The notes: a model not told the origin generated them from the sequence alone. Positions 41,114 to 55,138 are shown, counted from the first letter of the stretch. The stretch is 64,000 bases of DNA from Lithospermum erythrorhizon (GCA_019722365.1 JADFUC010000750.1:186001-250000), one strand, 5' to 3'. Made by a program: numbers and translations.

Positions 41114-41411
41114 AACCATAAAAAATAAATAAACTGCAATCAATTATAGAACAAAACACCATAAACCTGAGAACTTTAAAGATAAATCAAACTCAATGGT
41201 TCAAACTTCAAAAGATCAAATATTTATGTTCAAATTACTTCACAACACTAAAGAAAATACCCAACAACCATAAAAAATCTATATACTGCAATCAATTATA
41301 GAACAAAAAACCATAAAGTTGACAACTTTAAAGATAAATCAAACTCAATGATGCAAAAGATCAAATCTTTAGGTCCAAATTACTTCACTAGACTAAACAA
41401 AAATACCCAAC
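41114..41411. repeat. tandem duplication of about 150 bp beside the DHD/SHD acceptor
   Basis: Two adjacent copies (41,114-41,265 and 41,266-41,411) share ACTGCAATCAATTATAGAAC, AACTTTAAAGATAAATCAAA and CAAATTACTTCAC. A third copy begins (AACCATA at 41,412) but stops at once. The first copy abuts the acceptor of the first coding exon. Confidence 0.88.
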
Positions 41412-41592
41412 AACCATATAATTTACCAACCTTTCAGTTTATCAGAAAGCTAACAAATTTGATGATGATAAGAGCAAGTTGGTCAAACCCAATTCACAAA
41501 ATTCAGTCTTTAACACAAATAAAAATCTTAAAGGGTCTAATAATGGAAAAAAATTGGAATGAAAAATAATTGAAGTAGAAAAAGACAATGTG

Positions 41593-41600
41593 TTTTTATA
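41593..41600 (-). promoter_or_regulatory. probable TATA box of DHD/SHD
   Basis: On the minus strand TATAAAAA occurs here, in GGCTATAAAAACAC. Transcription would begin about 30 bases downstream. No ATG precedes a plausible donor immediately after it, so the first exon would be untranslated. Confidence 0.5.
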
Positions 41601-42221
41601 GCCTCTCATGGACTTTGTTGTAAGGAGACAACGTTTTTATGTACACATTGAAAATGTGCATTCAATTTTCTGATCTCTGATTCAACTTATTGAGATAATA
41701 TGATGGTTTAAATTTTAAACAATGTTTGACTATATGTATATAGTTAGCAAAGGTGCATCCATGTTTTTCATTTCAATATTATTATAACGACACTTCATCT
41801 ATTCGTTATTTTGAATAGCGATCCACGTTTAAACTATTTGCATCAAGGTGGAGTGGAAAATCATTGCGGTCACAAGATGTACTTTGTAGTTCTCTTAATT
41901 AAACAAGTAGACGACCAAAAACTCTATAGAGCTCCAGGAGAACTTGACTATCATGGAGGTATTTTAAATCTATATCCAATGCCACAAAAGGAAATGGAGG
42001 TGATTTATCTGTATTAAAAAAAATCATACTATAAGAGTAGGAGTAAACAAGGTTACTTTTTGTCACTTATTGTCTTATTGGATATAGCCAAACTCATCAA
42101 AATACCTAACTAGAAGGTTCAAAATAGAGCTTGTATATCTGTAATGAAATCACTATATAAGAGTGACTAGCCAGCATGCAACTAACTAAAGGGCTCTCTC
42201 GAATACTTCGTATAGTAGCCT
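41601..42221. other. intergenic, between DHD/SHD promoter and ACP 3' end
   Basis: A 68-codon plus-strand frame at 41,811-42,017 has no family resemblance. I see nothing else besides the ACP 3' flank. Confidence 0.5.
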
Positions 42222-44194
42222 TCAATTCGCGATGAGTTTCTCAATGAGATCTGCTGCGTCTTGGACTGTAGCAATGCTCTGTGCACTTTCTTCTTCAACG
42301 CTGATCCCGAACTCCTCCTCAAGCCCCATGACAATTTCGACCTGCATAAACAGCACCAGGACACGATGTCAACACATACACATAGTTCAGTGGAATAATA
42401 AATTAAGTGACAAAAGAGGTCAAGCATCGCATTGAAATTAAAAAGTAACTGTGCCAACTGGGGTTTACATGGATAATGCAGTCAACACAAATATGAAGAA
42501 CTACATTCAGGAGGATTAGTTTCATAGTATTATAGGAGTCATTCCTACCTGAAGATGAAGAGAACCATGAAACATAATACATTATTATAGAAACCAAAAT
42601 GCAGAGCAGCACAAAGAATGACTTTAAGTTTACATTTCTTGCCATTGGCTTGTATTGTTTTGAAATAAAATTTTACAAAGAGTCAGAATAGTAGATATTG
42701 CTGACTGGAGATGATATAAATGAACACTGAACAAAGAAAAAATCCAAACCACATTACTCAAACAAAATGTTCTCATATGGTAGATTAACAAGGTAAAAGA
42801 GTATTACAGTGTCTAGAGAATCAGCACCAAGAGCTGCAAACTTTGATTCTCCAGTCACCTGGGCATCATCAGCTAGAGCCAATTGCTTCCTTACAATGAA
42901 GCAAACCTTATCAACGGTCTCTGGCTTGGCCTGAAAAAAGTAAGTTTTGCTGAAGTAATTTATTCTGATAGATAATGTGTTCCAATTGAATCTATGTGAA
43001 CTGTACAACATCATACGTTAAAATAAACTTTTTTTTTGGAGGGTTACGTGTTATTAATAATAATAAAACTTTTTTGGAGGGTTACGTTAAAGTAAACTAA
43101 ACAGTAACGTGAAAGTTATAGTATATAAACTGGTAACTAAAATAGAAAACAAACCTTGCAAGCTACATGGAAGCGAGAGGACTTCATTCTAAGAGATGGG
43201 AATGTTCTGGCATTGAATGAAAGTGAAACAGAATTCAAACTTGAATTGCGGTTAAGAGCCTGCAAAATTAATAATTGAAGCGCAATGACCACTTGAGAAC
43301 AGATTAAGCAACAAAATGAAATTAAACTAGTTAGATAGGCTCACTACAATCCAATTATCAAATTAATCATTGGAGATGATTCCATGAATTCCAACAGAAG
43401 TTATTCTTCATTTTATTAACGTTTCGTACTTGCGTATGAATTTGGAATGACTGAACCATAAACTCACAATTATGGTCTAAATGTTCCCTATGTAAATTTT
43501 GTAACCTCCCTGCAACAGCAAACGTTCCTCAGAAAAATGTGATCTTTCTCCCCTAATCGAAACTCAAAAACTATAAGATCCAATTAAAACAAACCAATTA
43601 ACACTTCCATAAAGTCAAGTATACTCTCATGAAGGCGAAACATTCAACAGCAAACGACAACGAAAACGAAAAGAACAACAAAGTTAATCAGTTGACAGAA
43701 ATCCTTGACTGAGAAGAATAATGCTGATCAGCCCTCCACTCATAAATCATTCCAAGAAGAAAGTACTACCTCCATCCCTAGAAGACTGTCTAGTTCAATT
43801 TTCAATGGCCAAAATTAACAAACTTCACAGTCTTAATTGAAACACGTAACGTATATTGAATCAAAAGTATCATTTAAACAATATTGTAGCTCAATAATAC
43901 TATCCATTGATACATCTTCACCGAATATTATACAACATATACAAAAATAAATGAAAATCAAAAATACACCATCCTTTTCAGATGAAGGGATTATTACAAT
44001 GCAAATGGTTATGTAACATACGTAAAGAACCATCAACCTTAAATCACAAAACAATAAACATTATATAATAAAAGCAGACATTTTCAAGAATTAATGAATT
44101 TGATTGATCAATAAAAAGATTAGTATTTTACCTGGTTTTGTCTTAGGGAAATACAAGTGTTGATAGTTAGGGAAGATCCAATTGAGGCAGCCAT
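42222..44194 (-). CDS. ACP: plastid acyl carrier protein
   Basis: ACP carries the growing acyl chain on a phosphopantetheine arm in plastid fatty acid synthase. Four exons: 44194-44132, 43259-43155, 42930-42808 and 42341-42222; 411 bases, 136 aa, all in phase. The first 50 or so residues are Ser/Asn-rich without acidic residues ([31 protein letters not shown], then ACKAKPE), a typical transit peptide with cleavage near Ala-Cys-Lys. The mature part holds [32 protein letters not shown] with the attachment Ser94 in DSL, and [19 protein letters not shown] near the end. Both intron positions and length fit plant ACP genes. The gene appears intact. Intron 1 contains a MITE-like insertion. Confidence 0.96.
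43766..43945. mobile_element. Stowaway-like MITE fragment in ACP intron 1
   Basis: It begins CTACCTCCATCCCTAGAAGA and continues with TTTTCAATGGCCAAAATTAA, then ACACGTAACG and TTCACCGAATATTATACAAC. The same order of words, reverse-complemented, is seen in the element at 21,953-22,189. The right end was not resolved. Confidence 0.5.
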
Positions 44195-45482
44195 TGAAGA
44201 GGCGGTGGTGGAGACTACAGGAGTGTGTGTTTGATGTAATAAAATTACTGTACGTCATCACTAAGACACTCTACCCTTTTAAACCAATCCAATCAAATTT
44301 GTTTTACTTGACAATATTCTTTTTCGAATTAAGTTTAAAACATCGAATTGTCTAGTGGTTATGAGGTTTCGATGATTTAAAGGTCATGAGACCAACTATC
44401 ATTGTAAAGGGCGTGCGTGGAGGATTTTCTTCATAAAAAAAATATGAAACCATATATTTTTTTTTGTATAAAGTCAATCGAACATAGTAGAAGTCATTAC
44501 CGATTTAGGTCCTTGATTCCTTAAGGTTATACTTTGATGTTGTACTTGACTCGACATAGCAACAACTTAGCTGGAGCATTTTTGTTAGAAAATGTATCAT
44601 TTTTCATATGTTAATACACATTATTATTGATTTAACACATGTATAATATATGTAGTGTTCAAAATATATTATCAATACGCGTTGTTAATATAACAAACAC
44701 TTGTTAAGTCGAATCTTCGACTCAATTTTTTCGATTTCAAAATTAAAATTTAACTCGGTTGAACTACAACGAGTGGAGTTTTTTATACTAGTCGAACCCG
44801 CCTAATTGAGTTGAGTTAAAATAATTGAAATATTAATCAATTTGTAACTATTTATCTAAAGCCATATATGTCCAGTGATCGAACCGTTTAGTTCCCTTTG
44901 TATACACCCAGATGTGCCATTTCAAGGTTCATCAATTGCAATCCCATTTCCATTATATACACTTATTTACATGTTTTAGTTAAGCAAAAGTTTAGATATT
45001 AACATTAGTATTTCGAAAGTTACATTATATGGACATTTCAATTTTTGTATCATGATATGGGTGGAGAATGGAGACAGCTGAGACTAAAAATGAAGTGTCT
45101 GGTTAAATGCATTGGAAGGAAGAAGAAGACATTGGTTGATATGTTCTCTTTGTTTACTGCATTGGCGCCGAGGTTTCGTCCCCCATTCATTATCATCTTA
45201 ACGTTCGTCACCATAGATTTCTAGGTCCATTGATAAGACAACGGAGCAGGGCGTGGCATAATCCACGCCTTGCTCCATCGTCTTATGGTTGAGACTTCTA
45301 ATAGATTGATAACTATGTCAATCACAGACAAACTATACACCATCTAGCATTTCCAATTTACAACCTATGGTAATTCACAGAACATGAAAAGAAAACACTA
45401 TCAACAAACAAGCAATATTAACTCTGAAGAAATCAACGCATGACCTGTTAAGAAGCAAGTTTATACAAGACAAAATTTCCCC
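44195..45482. other. ACP promoter region and intergenic spacer
   Basis: No gene is recognised. The hairpin at 45,233-45,286 is the only structured element found. Confidence 0.5.
45233..45286. repeat. short-loop hairpin with 24-bp arms
   Basis: The left arm (45,233-45,256) begins ATAAGACAACGGAGCAG. The right arm (45,263-45,286), read on the opposite strand, begins ATAAGACGATGGAGCAA. The arms differ at three positions and the loop is six bases. Weak pairing extends a few bases further out. It lies about 200 bases downstream of the NHX stop codon, so it could be a MITE remnant or lie in the NHX 3' region. Confidence 0.7.
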
Positions 45483-48400
45483 TTATTCAAGTAGAGGAGT
45501 ACTCTGTTCAGTTGGTGTGCCAGGATCAACCGGTACAAACCCCCGGCCACCAAAAACTGGACGCATAAATGCATTGTCGAACTTTCTCCAATAATAGTGA
45601 ACTGTGTGTGTGGGAGTCGTCAGGAGCATGCGAATAGTGTTTGGAGGGAGGACATGATTGTAAACTAGATCAGTTTCCGAGTTATGTGCACTGAGAAATG
45701 GAACCAAGAAGGCCTTAGAGGTGAGTGCATCCTCAGAGGCCATTCTATCCAGCTCACTTGATGGGGGTAGTAAAAGCCTTATGAGGGGTTTTGTCAGCAG
45801 CCCGAAGACCTAGAACATAAACATCAGTCAAGCATGAAAAGACGAACACAAGATTGGAACTTCTGTTATGGTTGTAAATTTCATATACCAAGAGAAGATG
45901 TGCCAACAACCAAAATATTCAAGTAGAAATTTGACACAAAGAAAGCCCAAAATGAGAAGTACAGATGTATAAAGGAATATGCAAAGAGTATGATAACAAT
46001 ATGGATGAACATGCAAACTACAAATCTCTCGGCTGCTTGATTGTTAAAGTTCCACTGCTTAAAAAATTTAGAAGCATTTCTCTGGTGTTCCAAAATTACG
46101 CATGCATGTGGAATATAGAATGATAGAGAATGCTCACTGCTCAACTCTAGAAAAATAGAATTTTGTGTTTGGAAATCCACAAAATAACCTTTAGATAATT
46201 TAGAACTACTTTACTAATTTTATCTAATAAGTCATGGTTCGAGATCTTTTGGAGAGATTCTAAGGTTCGAGCTTGTTCCTCAATTTCACTCTTTCCTAGA
46301 GGCTAGTCACTTGGATGAACCTCACCATGATGTAGATGATATATTCATTATGCATGTATTCACTACTTTATCTAGTTGGCTTAATGAAATATAAGCATTC
46401 GATGCGATTGATGAAATTACTTAACTACTGTAAAAAACAGTGTATATGTTGGCTTAATGCTGAATGTAATGGAAAAAGTCATGGAATGGCTCATGGCTTC
46501 TTACCACTGTGCTGAAAAGAACAACAGAAATAGTACTAGTAATCATAATAGAATTTCCAAGTAACTGCGTGTGGCCGGATTTCGTGAACTGCAATATACG
46601 GGAACAAAATTAAGTACTCAATCACAATATTATCATACTGTTACCATAAAATGCATAAATAGTAACTTGCTCATTTTTTGATTATCTAGAAATATCATTT
46701 CCTTAAATGTAGGGGCTAATAAAGTGAAATAGAAAACTGGAAAATTCAAAGTGTTACTAAGAAATGGAGTTGTGGATTATAATAAAGAATTTTAACTTAC
46801 ACAGTGTAAAGTACCTTGTTATAAGCAAGGGCCATGGAAACTGCGCCTCGCATGAGACCAGCCCACCATATTACTATCTGAACATAAACACATTGCATTA
46901 GCAAAAGGCTAACTGAAAATACTCATTTGCTTACAACATAATATTATTGCGACCATACTTGTTGCCTGATGTTTATTTTTTCATGCGCATTCTTCTTCGC
47001 CAAGTTGGATAGGAAAGATAAGGGGAAAACAAAGGCCGCTCGTCCCACCAATACCAACCACAAGAGGACTGAAGTAACTCCAACTGATGTTCCAGGGCTG
47101 AAGAACCACACAAAAATTATTAGTAGGAATTATTCTAATTTTTTCAGTAGTGATTACCACATACGGTCAAACAGCAAAATATACTACTCCAATATCCAAA
47201 GTATACCTGTCACTTATAGCATTCCACTTTTCAATATCCAAAGCATCCATACCCACATAAAGGAATATGAAGATCTCGGCAACAAAAGATAATGTAGCAA
47301 AAGTATGCCTACAAGTTATTAAGATAAATTTTAACACATTATAATCATATTCTAGCAGAGTTTAGATGATTCACATTCAACAAGTCTATAATCTTCTTAC
47401 ATACTTGGTGGTAACCCTTGATTTATCAGTGACATTATGCCAGGTGTAATGTGACATAACAATCCCACAAAAGAACACGGTAAGGATGGCACTTAAATCA
47501 AATAACTGCACAAAAATAAAGATCATTACTTAACCGTAACTTCAAAGAATTTCAGGAGAGTCATACCAAAAGAATGGCGAGCTTAATCCTTTTGAAGAAC
47601 TTACTTCAGAAACCATGTATGAAAGATAAGCCATGAGCATCATAATAGCAACTTCTCGATCTGTAGAGTGTCTGTTATCCATACAAAATGAGTTATAAAT
47701 AGTAGGCCTCGGAACCACTGTCATTATAAGATGGTATAACAACTATGGAAAAGTACTGATCATCAATAGCCTGGCAATGGTAAACAAGGCTACAAAGCGA
47801 GAAACTCAATTCATGGGTTCGCTTCAACGACATAATTAAAAAAATATATATTTGAAGTGATTATCTGCAAACCTTCCAAGGTAGAGCTTCTTAATAATGT
47901 ATGCACTGAGTAATCCAGCCTGATGAGAAAGTAAAATAGGTCATCCAATTATATTCCAATGCTTAAAGTTAGAAAGGAAAATAACAATGATATACTTACA
48001 ACGACTCCCAGGATGGTGCTTGCCACAAATAGGTACAGAAAGTTTCCTAGCAATGCCAAAGCTGTGCTTGTGTCAATATTAGATAGGTCAAAGTTCTGGA
48101 CTGCATTAAAGAGCACCACTGATGTAGCGTCATTCACGACGCCCTCCCCAAAGACGAGACTATATAGTAATGGCGTCTCATCCTGATTAAGCACCTGTAC
48201 CACAAAACGGAACATACCTTACCACTCAAATATTCTTGTAGTATTATAATAAGCCTTTATGAAAATGCCATGCTTGCCTGCAAAGTGCAAACGGAATCCG
48301 TGGCAGAGAATATTGCCCCAATTGCTGTGAAATATGAGCAAATCAGAGGAAATTGAGAACTTTGGAATAGAGGGCAATTACAACAATGAAAGATTGGTGG

Positions 48401-50072
48401 AAAATAGTTCTTACCAAGATAGTCTCCGAGTTCAAGAGAACCAATGTTAAATTTTTTGAAAAACGTCATAGCTCCTATTTGCAGAAATCATTCGGAATTG
48501 ATCATTAGTTCGTAAATGAAGGAGAAAAAACATAAGATTGAGAAATCATTACAAAACACACCAAATAATCCTATCATGTATCCTTCCAACATTTGTAAAG
48601 TATACAATGTTTTTAGTGATTATTTGGAACAATGACTTCCGTTTACAGACTAGTGGTGTAGGGCGTAGGCTTGATGAATTTGTTTTACAATGGTAGCTAA
48701 AGTTTGAGACGAGGAGTACTGTCACATCACAACTATAAAAATCTATATTTGTGAGCATAAGATTGTACAGGTGATATCATAATTTTTTCTGTTGACAGGA
48801 TCCTTGACATCACAAGAACTGAAGAAAGAAATTGCTTACATATTTTTTCTTTTGAAACTCTATGGATTATGGATTGGAGCTACATAGGCCAAAATATTTG
48901 TACTCGATATTGTGGACTCTCCTCTTATGACTCATTTAAAGATTTTTCTTACATTCATAACTACTTGAAGCGTCAAAGAACTGACAATAGGCTAAGGTCT
49001 TAAGGGAGCTTTGCTGGCCACAGGCAGTGAACTAACTTTTAAGTTGTTGATCTGGAAAATCATTTCCCTAAAATAATTGTAGTTCTTAAAATGATATAAA
49101 TAAAAAGAAGAAAAAGCTGTTGACTTTTGAACTTACTAAGAAAAGCTGTTAACTCAAAAAATAATCATATATATTGTTTTTAAATATGGATTGCAAACAG
49201 ATTAAAATATATTTGATCTTTAAATATACCTAGTGATATGATGGTAAAAGATATTATGGTCCCAACTGCTGCAAACAACATGATAGTCATGAAATTGCGG
49301 AAGAAATGTTTCTTCTTAACCTGGAACCTGACCACAAGTGAATGAAGTAATAATGAACTGTCAGAATTAAAAATGTATCAACCAACAAAGCAATTTTAGC
49401 TAGTGCTAATATCCTCAAAATTCAGATTCATCGTTCATCATTATTTGTTCTTCTCTTCTTTCATTAATGTTGTATAAGATAGTTATGATATTGAGCATCA
49501 TTCCTGCGTTTGGTCTGTAATTTGACCATAGTAAAGGCTCTAGTACATAACTAACATAATTTAGATGAACAGAATAAAGAATTAAAAAAGTGCAACAATT
49601 AGGTACATCAGAGAAAACGAAAACAAATATATTCGCTAAAAAAGGACAAAAGCAGAATATCCATAACATACCCTGCATTGAAGATAATAGGCGGGAGAAG
49701 ATAGATGAAGAAAAGATCTTCACTAAAGACCAACAAATGTGAGCTTTTGCCTCCACTTATAAGTAGAATAAGAGCTCCAGTGCATAGACCCTTCAACATT
49801 TGTAGAAGTATAAATCAAAAGATGCACTACAGCTTTCATAACTGATCATTAAGAAATGACATAATGATACACATATAAAAGGATCCTCAACTCACGATCG
49901 CAAGGGCAGTGATAGACTCGTTCATCCATCGATGCTCTTCTAATAGATGGCCAATCACAATGCACGCACAAAGAAGCGCCACAAACAGGTTTATCGATAC
50001 CACAGAAGCATGATCAGAGGTTGATAGGGATGAACTAGATTTAGCAAGTACACTTCCCAAGCTAAACAACAT
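45483..50072 (-). CDS. NHX: vacuolar Na+(K+)/H+ antiporter, NHX1/2 type
   Basis: A tonoplast cation/proton exchanger of the CPA1 family, moving Na+ or K+ into the vacuole. Fourteen exons: 50072-49896, 49790-49672, 49327-49230, 48474-48415, 48324-48278, 48194-48000, 47919-47873, 47671-47605, 47505-47405, 47308-47207, 47097-46959, 46877-46815, 46588-46505 and 45809-45483. Total 1,626 bases, 541 aa. Landmarks are STSDHASVVSINLFVALL, the amiloride-binding LFFIYLLPP at 85-93, SATDSV with Asp161, GEGVVNDATS with Asp189 in the transport core, HYTWHNVT, GRAAFVFPLSFLSNL, GLMRGAVSMALAYN and the C-terminal HYYWRKFDNAFMRPVFGGRG. These identify the vacuolar rather than endosomal (NHX5/6) class. The start MLFSLGSVLAK resembles relatives. 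The intron after exon 5 begins with GC (CAG|GCAAGC) rather than GT. The gene appears intact. Confidence 0.95.
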
Positions 50073-53000
50073 CTTTTTGAACTCAAATCACCAAATTTTC
50101 CCAAAATCCACCAATAGTTCCTGTTCTCGCAATTCTCGGCCCCCTTCAGAATACCAAATTGGACCTTTCATTAACAAAAGTACAAAACCGAAATACTAAA
50201 ATCAACAATCCAGAAGACCAAAAACTTATGTAATATTGCATAGAATAAACATTCGATAACAAATTTAAAAGTGCAGTTACAAGAACATTTTAATGAACAT
50301 TACACTGAAACACACACTCATACATATACATATTCACATAATACATACAAAGTTTAGAAACATATCCAATACAACATTGCAGATATCAATGCAAAGATAC
50401 AAACACACACACAATGACACAAAGAGGTATGCCAATTATTCTTAAATGTAATTCAAAGAGAAAAGTGAACTTTTCCAGCTCAAAAAGCATCAATATATAA
50501 TGGCAAATATCATATTCAAATAAAAATGAAACCTTTACACCAAGATCAACTTCTAAAACCAAAAAAATAATTAAACTAATCAAACCAAAGATAAATCTTC
50601 ACCAACAAAAAATACCAACATCCATAAATACAAGAATATAAACAAATTCACTTACTTTTCTTATATATGCAAAAGGAAAATGTTGGTATTCCCTTAATGA
50701 TCAAAAGTTCAAAACCCAAAACTCTTGTCCTAAATAACATGAAACTTAACAGATTTGAGAGCAAGTTATTACAAATATTCTCTCAAATCTGCTAAAGAAC
50801 ACAATGTAATGAAAAATGTGGATTAAATCATTAATATACAATCAAGAAACGTGATGTTTTTTTTTTGTTATAGAGAGAGATGAAAGAAATGAATGGAATA
50901 TATACAGTTTGCGAAAATATAGCCGCCAAACAAAAGAATCTCATCTCCACCGTTCATCACTCGTTTTTATTAAATTATTCTGATTTTGATGGGATTTTGG
51001 CCGTTGATCATGGGTGATTGATTCGTTAGGATTCATATCTTACATGTTAACGAAGTAGTCGATACAATAATTTAACTTAATCTTGTTGATATAGACAAAT
51101 GTTAGGATATATCTATGCAACAACTACCATATATAACTTAATAATAATTAAAATTAAAACTTATATTGTTGGAGGAATTAGTAAAACTTATGAATATTTA
51201 AGCAGGATTACGAGAAGGAGACAATACAATGGAAGCGTTATTGTTAAGATAATCGGTCCTTATTTTATTAACTATATCTAAAATTATTTTTGTCCAATAA
51301 ACCAGTCACGAGTCATGTGTCATACGATAGGAATATATAAATAATTTTATTTTTTCTTAAAATGGATTAAGTATATCATTTTACTTCCTATAATTTTAAG
51401 AATTTCTTAACAATACGGAATATAATGCTATTTTATTCGGCCCTCTATTAAGGAATAACTGCACCCATCGCAACTTGACCTACTATGTAACTGCATGTCA
51501 CTTCAAAATGCGTATATAAGTACAGGTAATTATCCATCTACTTGTTAAGTGGCCATAATAATAAGGGTATAACATGATGATGACCTCTTTCATTTGACGT
51601 TTTCACTTGTCTTTATCATCACCTCTGAATTTCTAAGGTTATCATTTGATGAAAAGGACCAAAAAACCTTTCATAATTTCACAATGCACTTATGACTTAT
51701 CAGATTCTTCTAGCAGCAAGATTATATCTCACTCTGACAGCTTGAGGCTTTATATTTAGCTTAATATTATATACTACAAACGATTTACCAGTAATGTCCC
51801 ACTATCTCTTGTCAATAACGAGTATCATATACTTCCTCCATCGTGTTTTTTTGTGAACGACGACACTGATTTTATGCATATCTTTATGTAAATTTGAAAC
51901 TATTTTTATAATTAAAATTTTATTTTTATTGCACAGCTCTTAAATTGATCAAAATATGAAAGAGATTTATATTTTAAGAGAACTTCCTAAGAATAAGGAA
52001 AGAAGGAATGACTGTCTTATTGAACTCTTTATCTCAATTTAAAAGGAATTTTTTTCTAATCACGTGTATCATTTTGATTTTTCACTATAACTAAATATTT
52101 TTGAAACAAAAGAAATTAATATCCAATAAATAAATCTGTAGAAAAAAATGTACACACAGATTTGACGGTCCAAATTTAACCTTATCATCTATTTAGGAAC
52201 CTGTATGTTGCAACATATTTGGAACAATATATTAAAAGTTAAATGTCCAACATGTCACTTTAGAAAACTGATGTAGAACCAAATTTATTACTCCGTATCA
52301 TTATACTGACATTTGGCCCTTCATTAATTATTATGATTTGACAGTGCTACGAACATGATTAAGAAAGAATGACACGTACCAACATTATTGCATTGTTAGC
52401 CGGCCCTTCTGTTATTGTAACCTTTAATTTCATACCTATTACCAATGCACATCATAAGGCTTAGCTAGTAAGCTGTTTCTTAGTGATAATGCATGGGCTG
52501 CCACATTTATCACAGATTCTCATCTCAAGGATTACTTGGCAACATGGTGATTATCACATTACGATATGGATAATACAGAGCTGTGTGTCAAATTAAAATT
52601 GTACTGTTTATATATTGAGTTTTCAACTTTTCATTTGACAACATATATATACATACGCGTTACTAAAATTAATCTTATCACAAAATGCAATGTGAAGTCA
52701 TGTACTCATGTCACATGATTAAAATCGATGATAATGCCACCACCGTTTTCCTATTTTAAAAATAAAAATACGTTAATATGTCTTAATTCACTATGTGATT
52801 TGAAGGGTTAATTTCAACAAATAACTAAAGCCAAGGATGGTAGTTTCTTCTACGTTGAAAAACTATACGTACTTAACCTATTTTATGCACAAATAATTTC
52901 AATTAAAGTAAAAATTATTGTTGGAGATTTATTGGTATGTTTGTTAATTTTGTGTACATCTCGCTAAATCGTTGTAGATTTACTCATTTACTCCGTATTA

Positions 53001-55138
53001 TGTTTAGGGTCTAATGAATAGTTTCATCTAGGTTAATCTAGAAAAATGCATTTATCCTGATTAGGTCTCAAAATCTAAAGTAATAAGGATGCAATGTTTT
53101 AGTTATATTTAAATCAATATCAAAAAATGCTTCTAACAGGACTCTAACTCTCCTAGGCTTCGGTAAGAAATAATTGTCGCCTAACTCGCCTTGTAGAAGT
53201 CCGAGCCAAGTTGAACTGAACGGCCCCATATGGATATGGCCATAAGTGTTCATGACAAAAGATTTGGACGTCCGTTAATCATATCTATTTGTAGCCTTTT
53301 GGTCTTATGAGGCCTAGTTACTGCTATAACAAACCTAATTGGACCCTCTCATTCATCCAATAAACCATTTTTGTTTATTGATTAAAGAAAATTATTCTAT
53401 TAATTAATAAATTGGTTAACTATTAGGGCTGATTTGACTTTTATGCATGAGCTAACATTTAGACCTTCAGAGAATTATGAAAAGTCAAATAGGACAAAAT
53501 AAATTGGGAAAGAGTAAATCTAAAGTTGGGAATGAAGTTTTTTAATTAATTAGTTGTTTTGGGATTGAGGCTAACTATGAGTCATCATTCAACATAATGA
53601 TAACGTGCAAATGTGAAATATGCACTAATGCTGAAAAACATTGGCGGTGGTAATAATATGCTAACTACAAAAAACAGGTCCTTTATTGGGAGACCAATTG
53701 AAAGTAACTGGCCATCTTTTTCTTACCTATAAAATATCAAGCATTTAGGATTTGCTTGACCACTAACTTTGATTTTCTTCGAGTGTATGTCTACCACTTA
53801 TACTTTTAATTGTGCCAGAGAATACAAGAAAGTTGTAATAACAAGCCTACTTTTGGAAATTAGTGGAGTAGTAAAATTAGCACCTTTTCTATCACCTGCA
53901 TAAGTCCGTCTCATAAATAATAAGAATCATGTATTAAATATAAAATAAAACCCCTTTTAATAATAATAAAAATAAAGTAATCATATAAAATTTAAAAATT
54001 AATTATATAAATTATTCATTCAAAAGTTTTACTAGCAAAATAAAAAACAATTCATTTGAAAATTGAAATTCTCCTCGACATTTTTCAAATAAAATCATCA
54101 ATCAATCCTCTTCATATTTAATATTTTTAAAAAGTGAAGCCCCTTTAAACCTAAGCCCCAGAAAATAAATCTAATGAAATTGGTTAAGACATTATCTATG
54201 GCATCTTCCTGGGTTTCATCTCCTAAGTTCCACCTATTGCATGTCCACACCTACTGCTTACTTTGTAAATATCTATGGCATCTTTGCCAATTGCTTGTAA
54301 CATTACGTTATTTAACAATTCATATTTATTTAAACCGACTTGTACAATTTATGTAATGATAAATAGAAACTAGAATAGCACCAAACCAAATCAAGAAACT
54401 CTAAGTAATATTTTGGTTTAAAGTGAATATTGTGATAAGTGTTAATATGATTTGATTGTAACTATTTAATGCTATTAAATTTTTTTTTTGAAGATCAACT
54501 TTAAAAACTCAAAGTAATGCGTGATAATTTTAAAAACTCAAAAGTTATGCGTATTTAATTTAGAGAAATTTTAAAATGAATAATCCTTAAAAGGAGAGCA
54601 CGAATGAGGTCAATATCTGCACGAAATACTTATAATGACTTGTGAATTGCGAGACCAATTAATAATTTGTTTAAAATTGAAAAATGTGATTTAGAGAAAA
54701 AAAATTGGTAAAAAATCGTCCTCATGTTACCGACTAACATCCGTGATAATGGTCCATCCCTGCATTATTAAAATAATGAAATTGCTTATGGAATAAAATA
54801 AAATTAAACTGATTAGGAAAGTAATCCACGTATCATATCCTTATTTCTTAATTCTTGCCCATTCCATTTAATACAACTGGGTCCTATGTTTTGTCTAGCT
54901 TTTCCTCCTCTGTTTTCCATATACAAATTTATCTCTCTAGCCATGCATATTCTATAAGTTGTACGTATTGCAAATTTACAACTAATAACATTTCATCACA
55001 AACACCTCAAAATTACCATAAGTTTCACTATTTATGTGTAACTAGGATTCATATATCCACATATTGTTCATATATGATATATAGTCCATGTACATAGATT
55101 TACAATTCATTGAGTTTTGTTGGTATTTGTAAAGAAGC
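50073..55138. other. 5 kb intergenic region, no gene recognised
   Basis: This holds the NHX 5' flank (an AT-rich leader, with TATATATT on the minus strand near 50,900) and the upstream region of the Tubby-like gene. Frames such as the minus-strand 61 codons at 53,068-53,253 have no family support. A small direct repeat (TTTTAAAAACTCAAA followed by ATGCGT) is at about 54,490 and 54,530. Possible MITE debris lies near 51,830-52,010. Confidence 0.5.

Noticed and set aside
41811..42017. A 68-codon plus-strand frame between DHD/SHD and ACP.
   Set aside because: It has no family resemblance, and no upstream or downstream exon could be joined to it.
47542..49799. Several open frames of 60-110 codons overlapping NHX exons.
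   Set aside because: They are exon read-through into introns or the opposite strand of NHX exons, not separate genes.
51830..52010. A segment starting ACTTCCTCCATCGTG that resembles a Stowaway end.
   Set aside because: The far end (AGGAAAGAAGGAAT) matches too weakly to define an element.
53068..53253. A 61-codon minus-strand frame including LLQGELGDNYFLPKPRRVR.
   Set aside because: It is isolated, with no motif I can name and no neighbouring coding pieces; it could be transposon debris.
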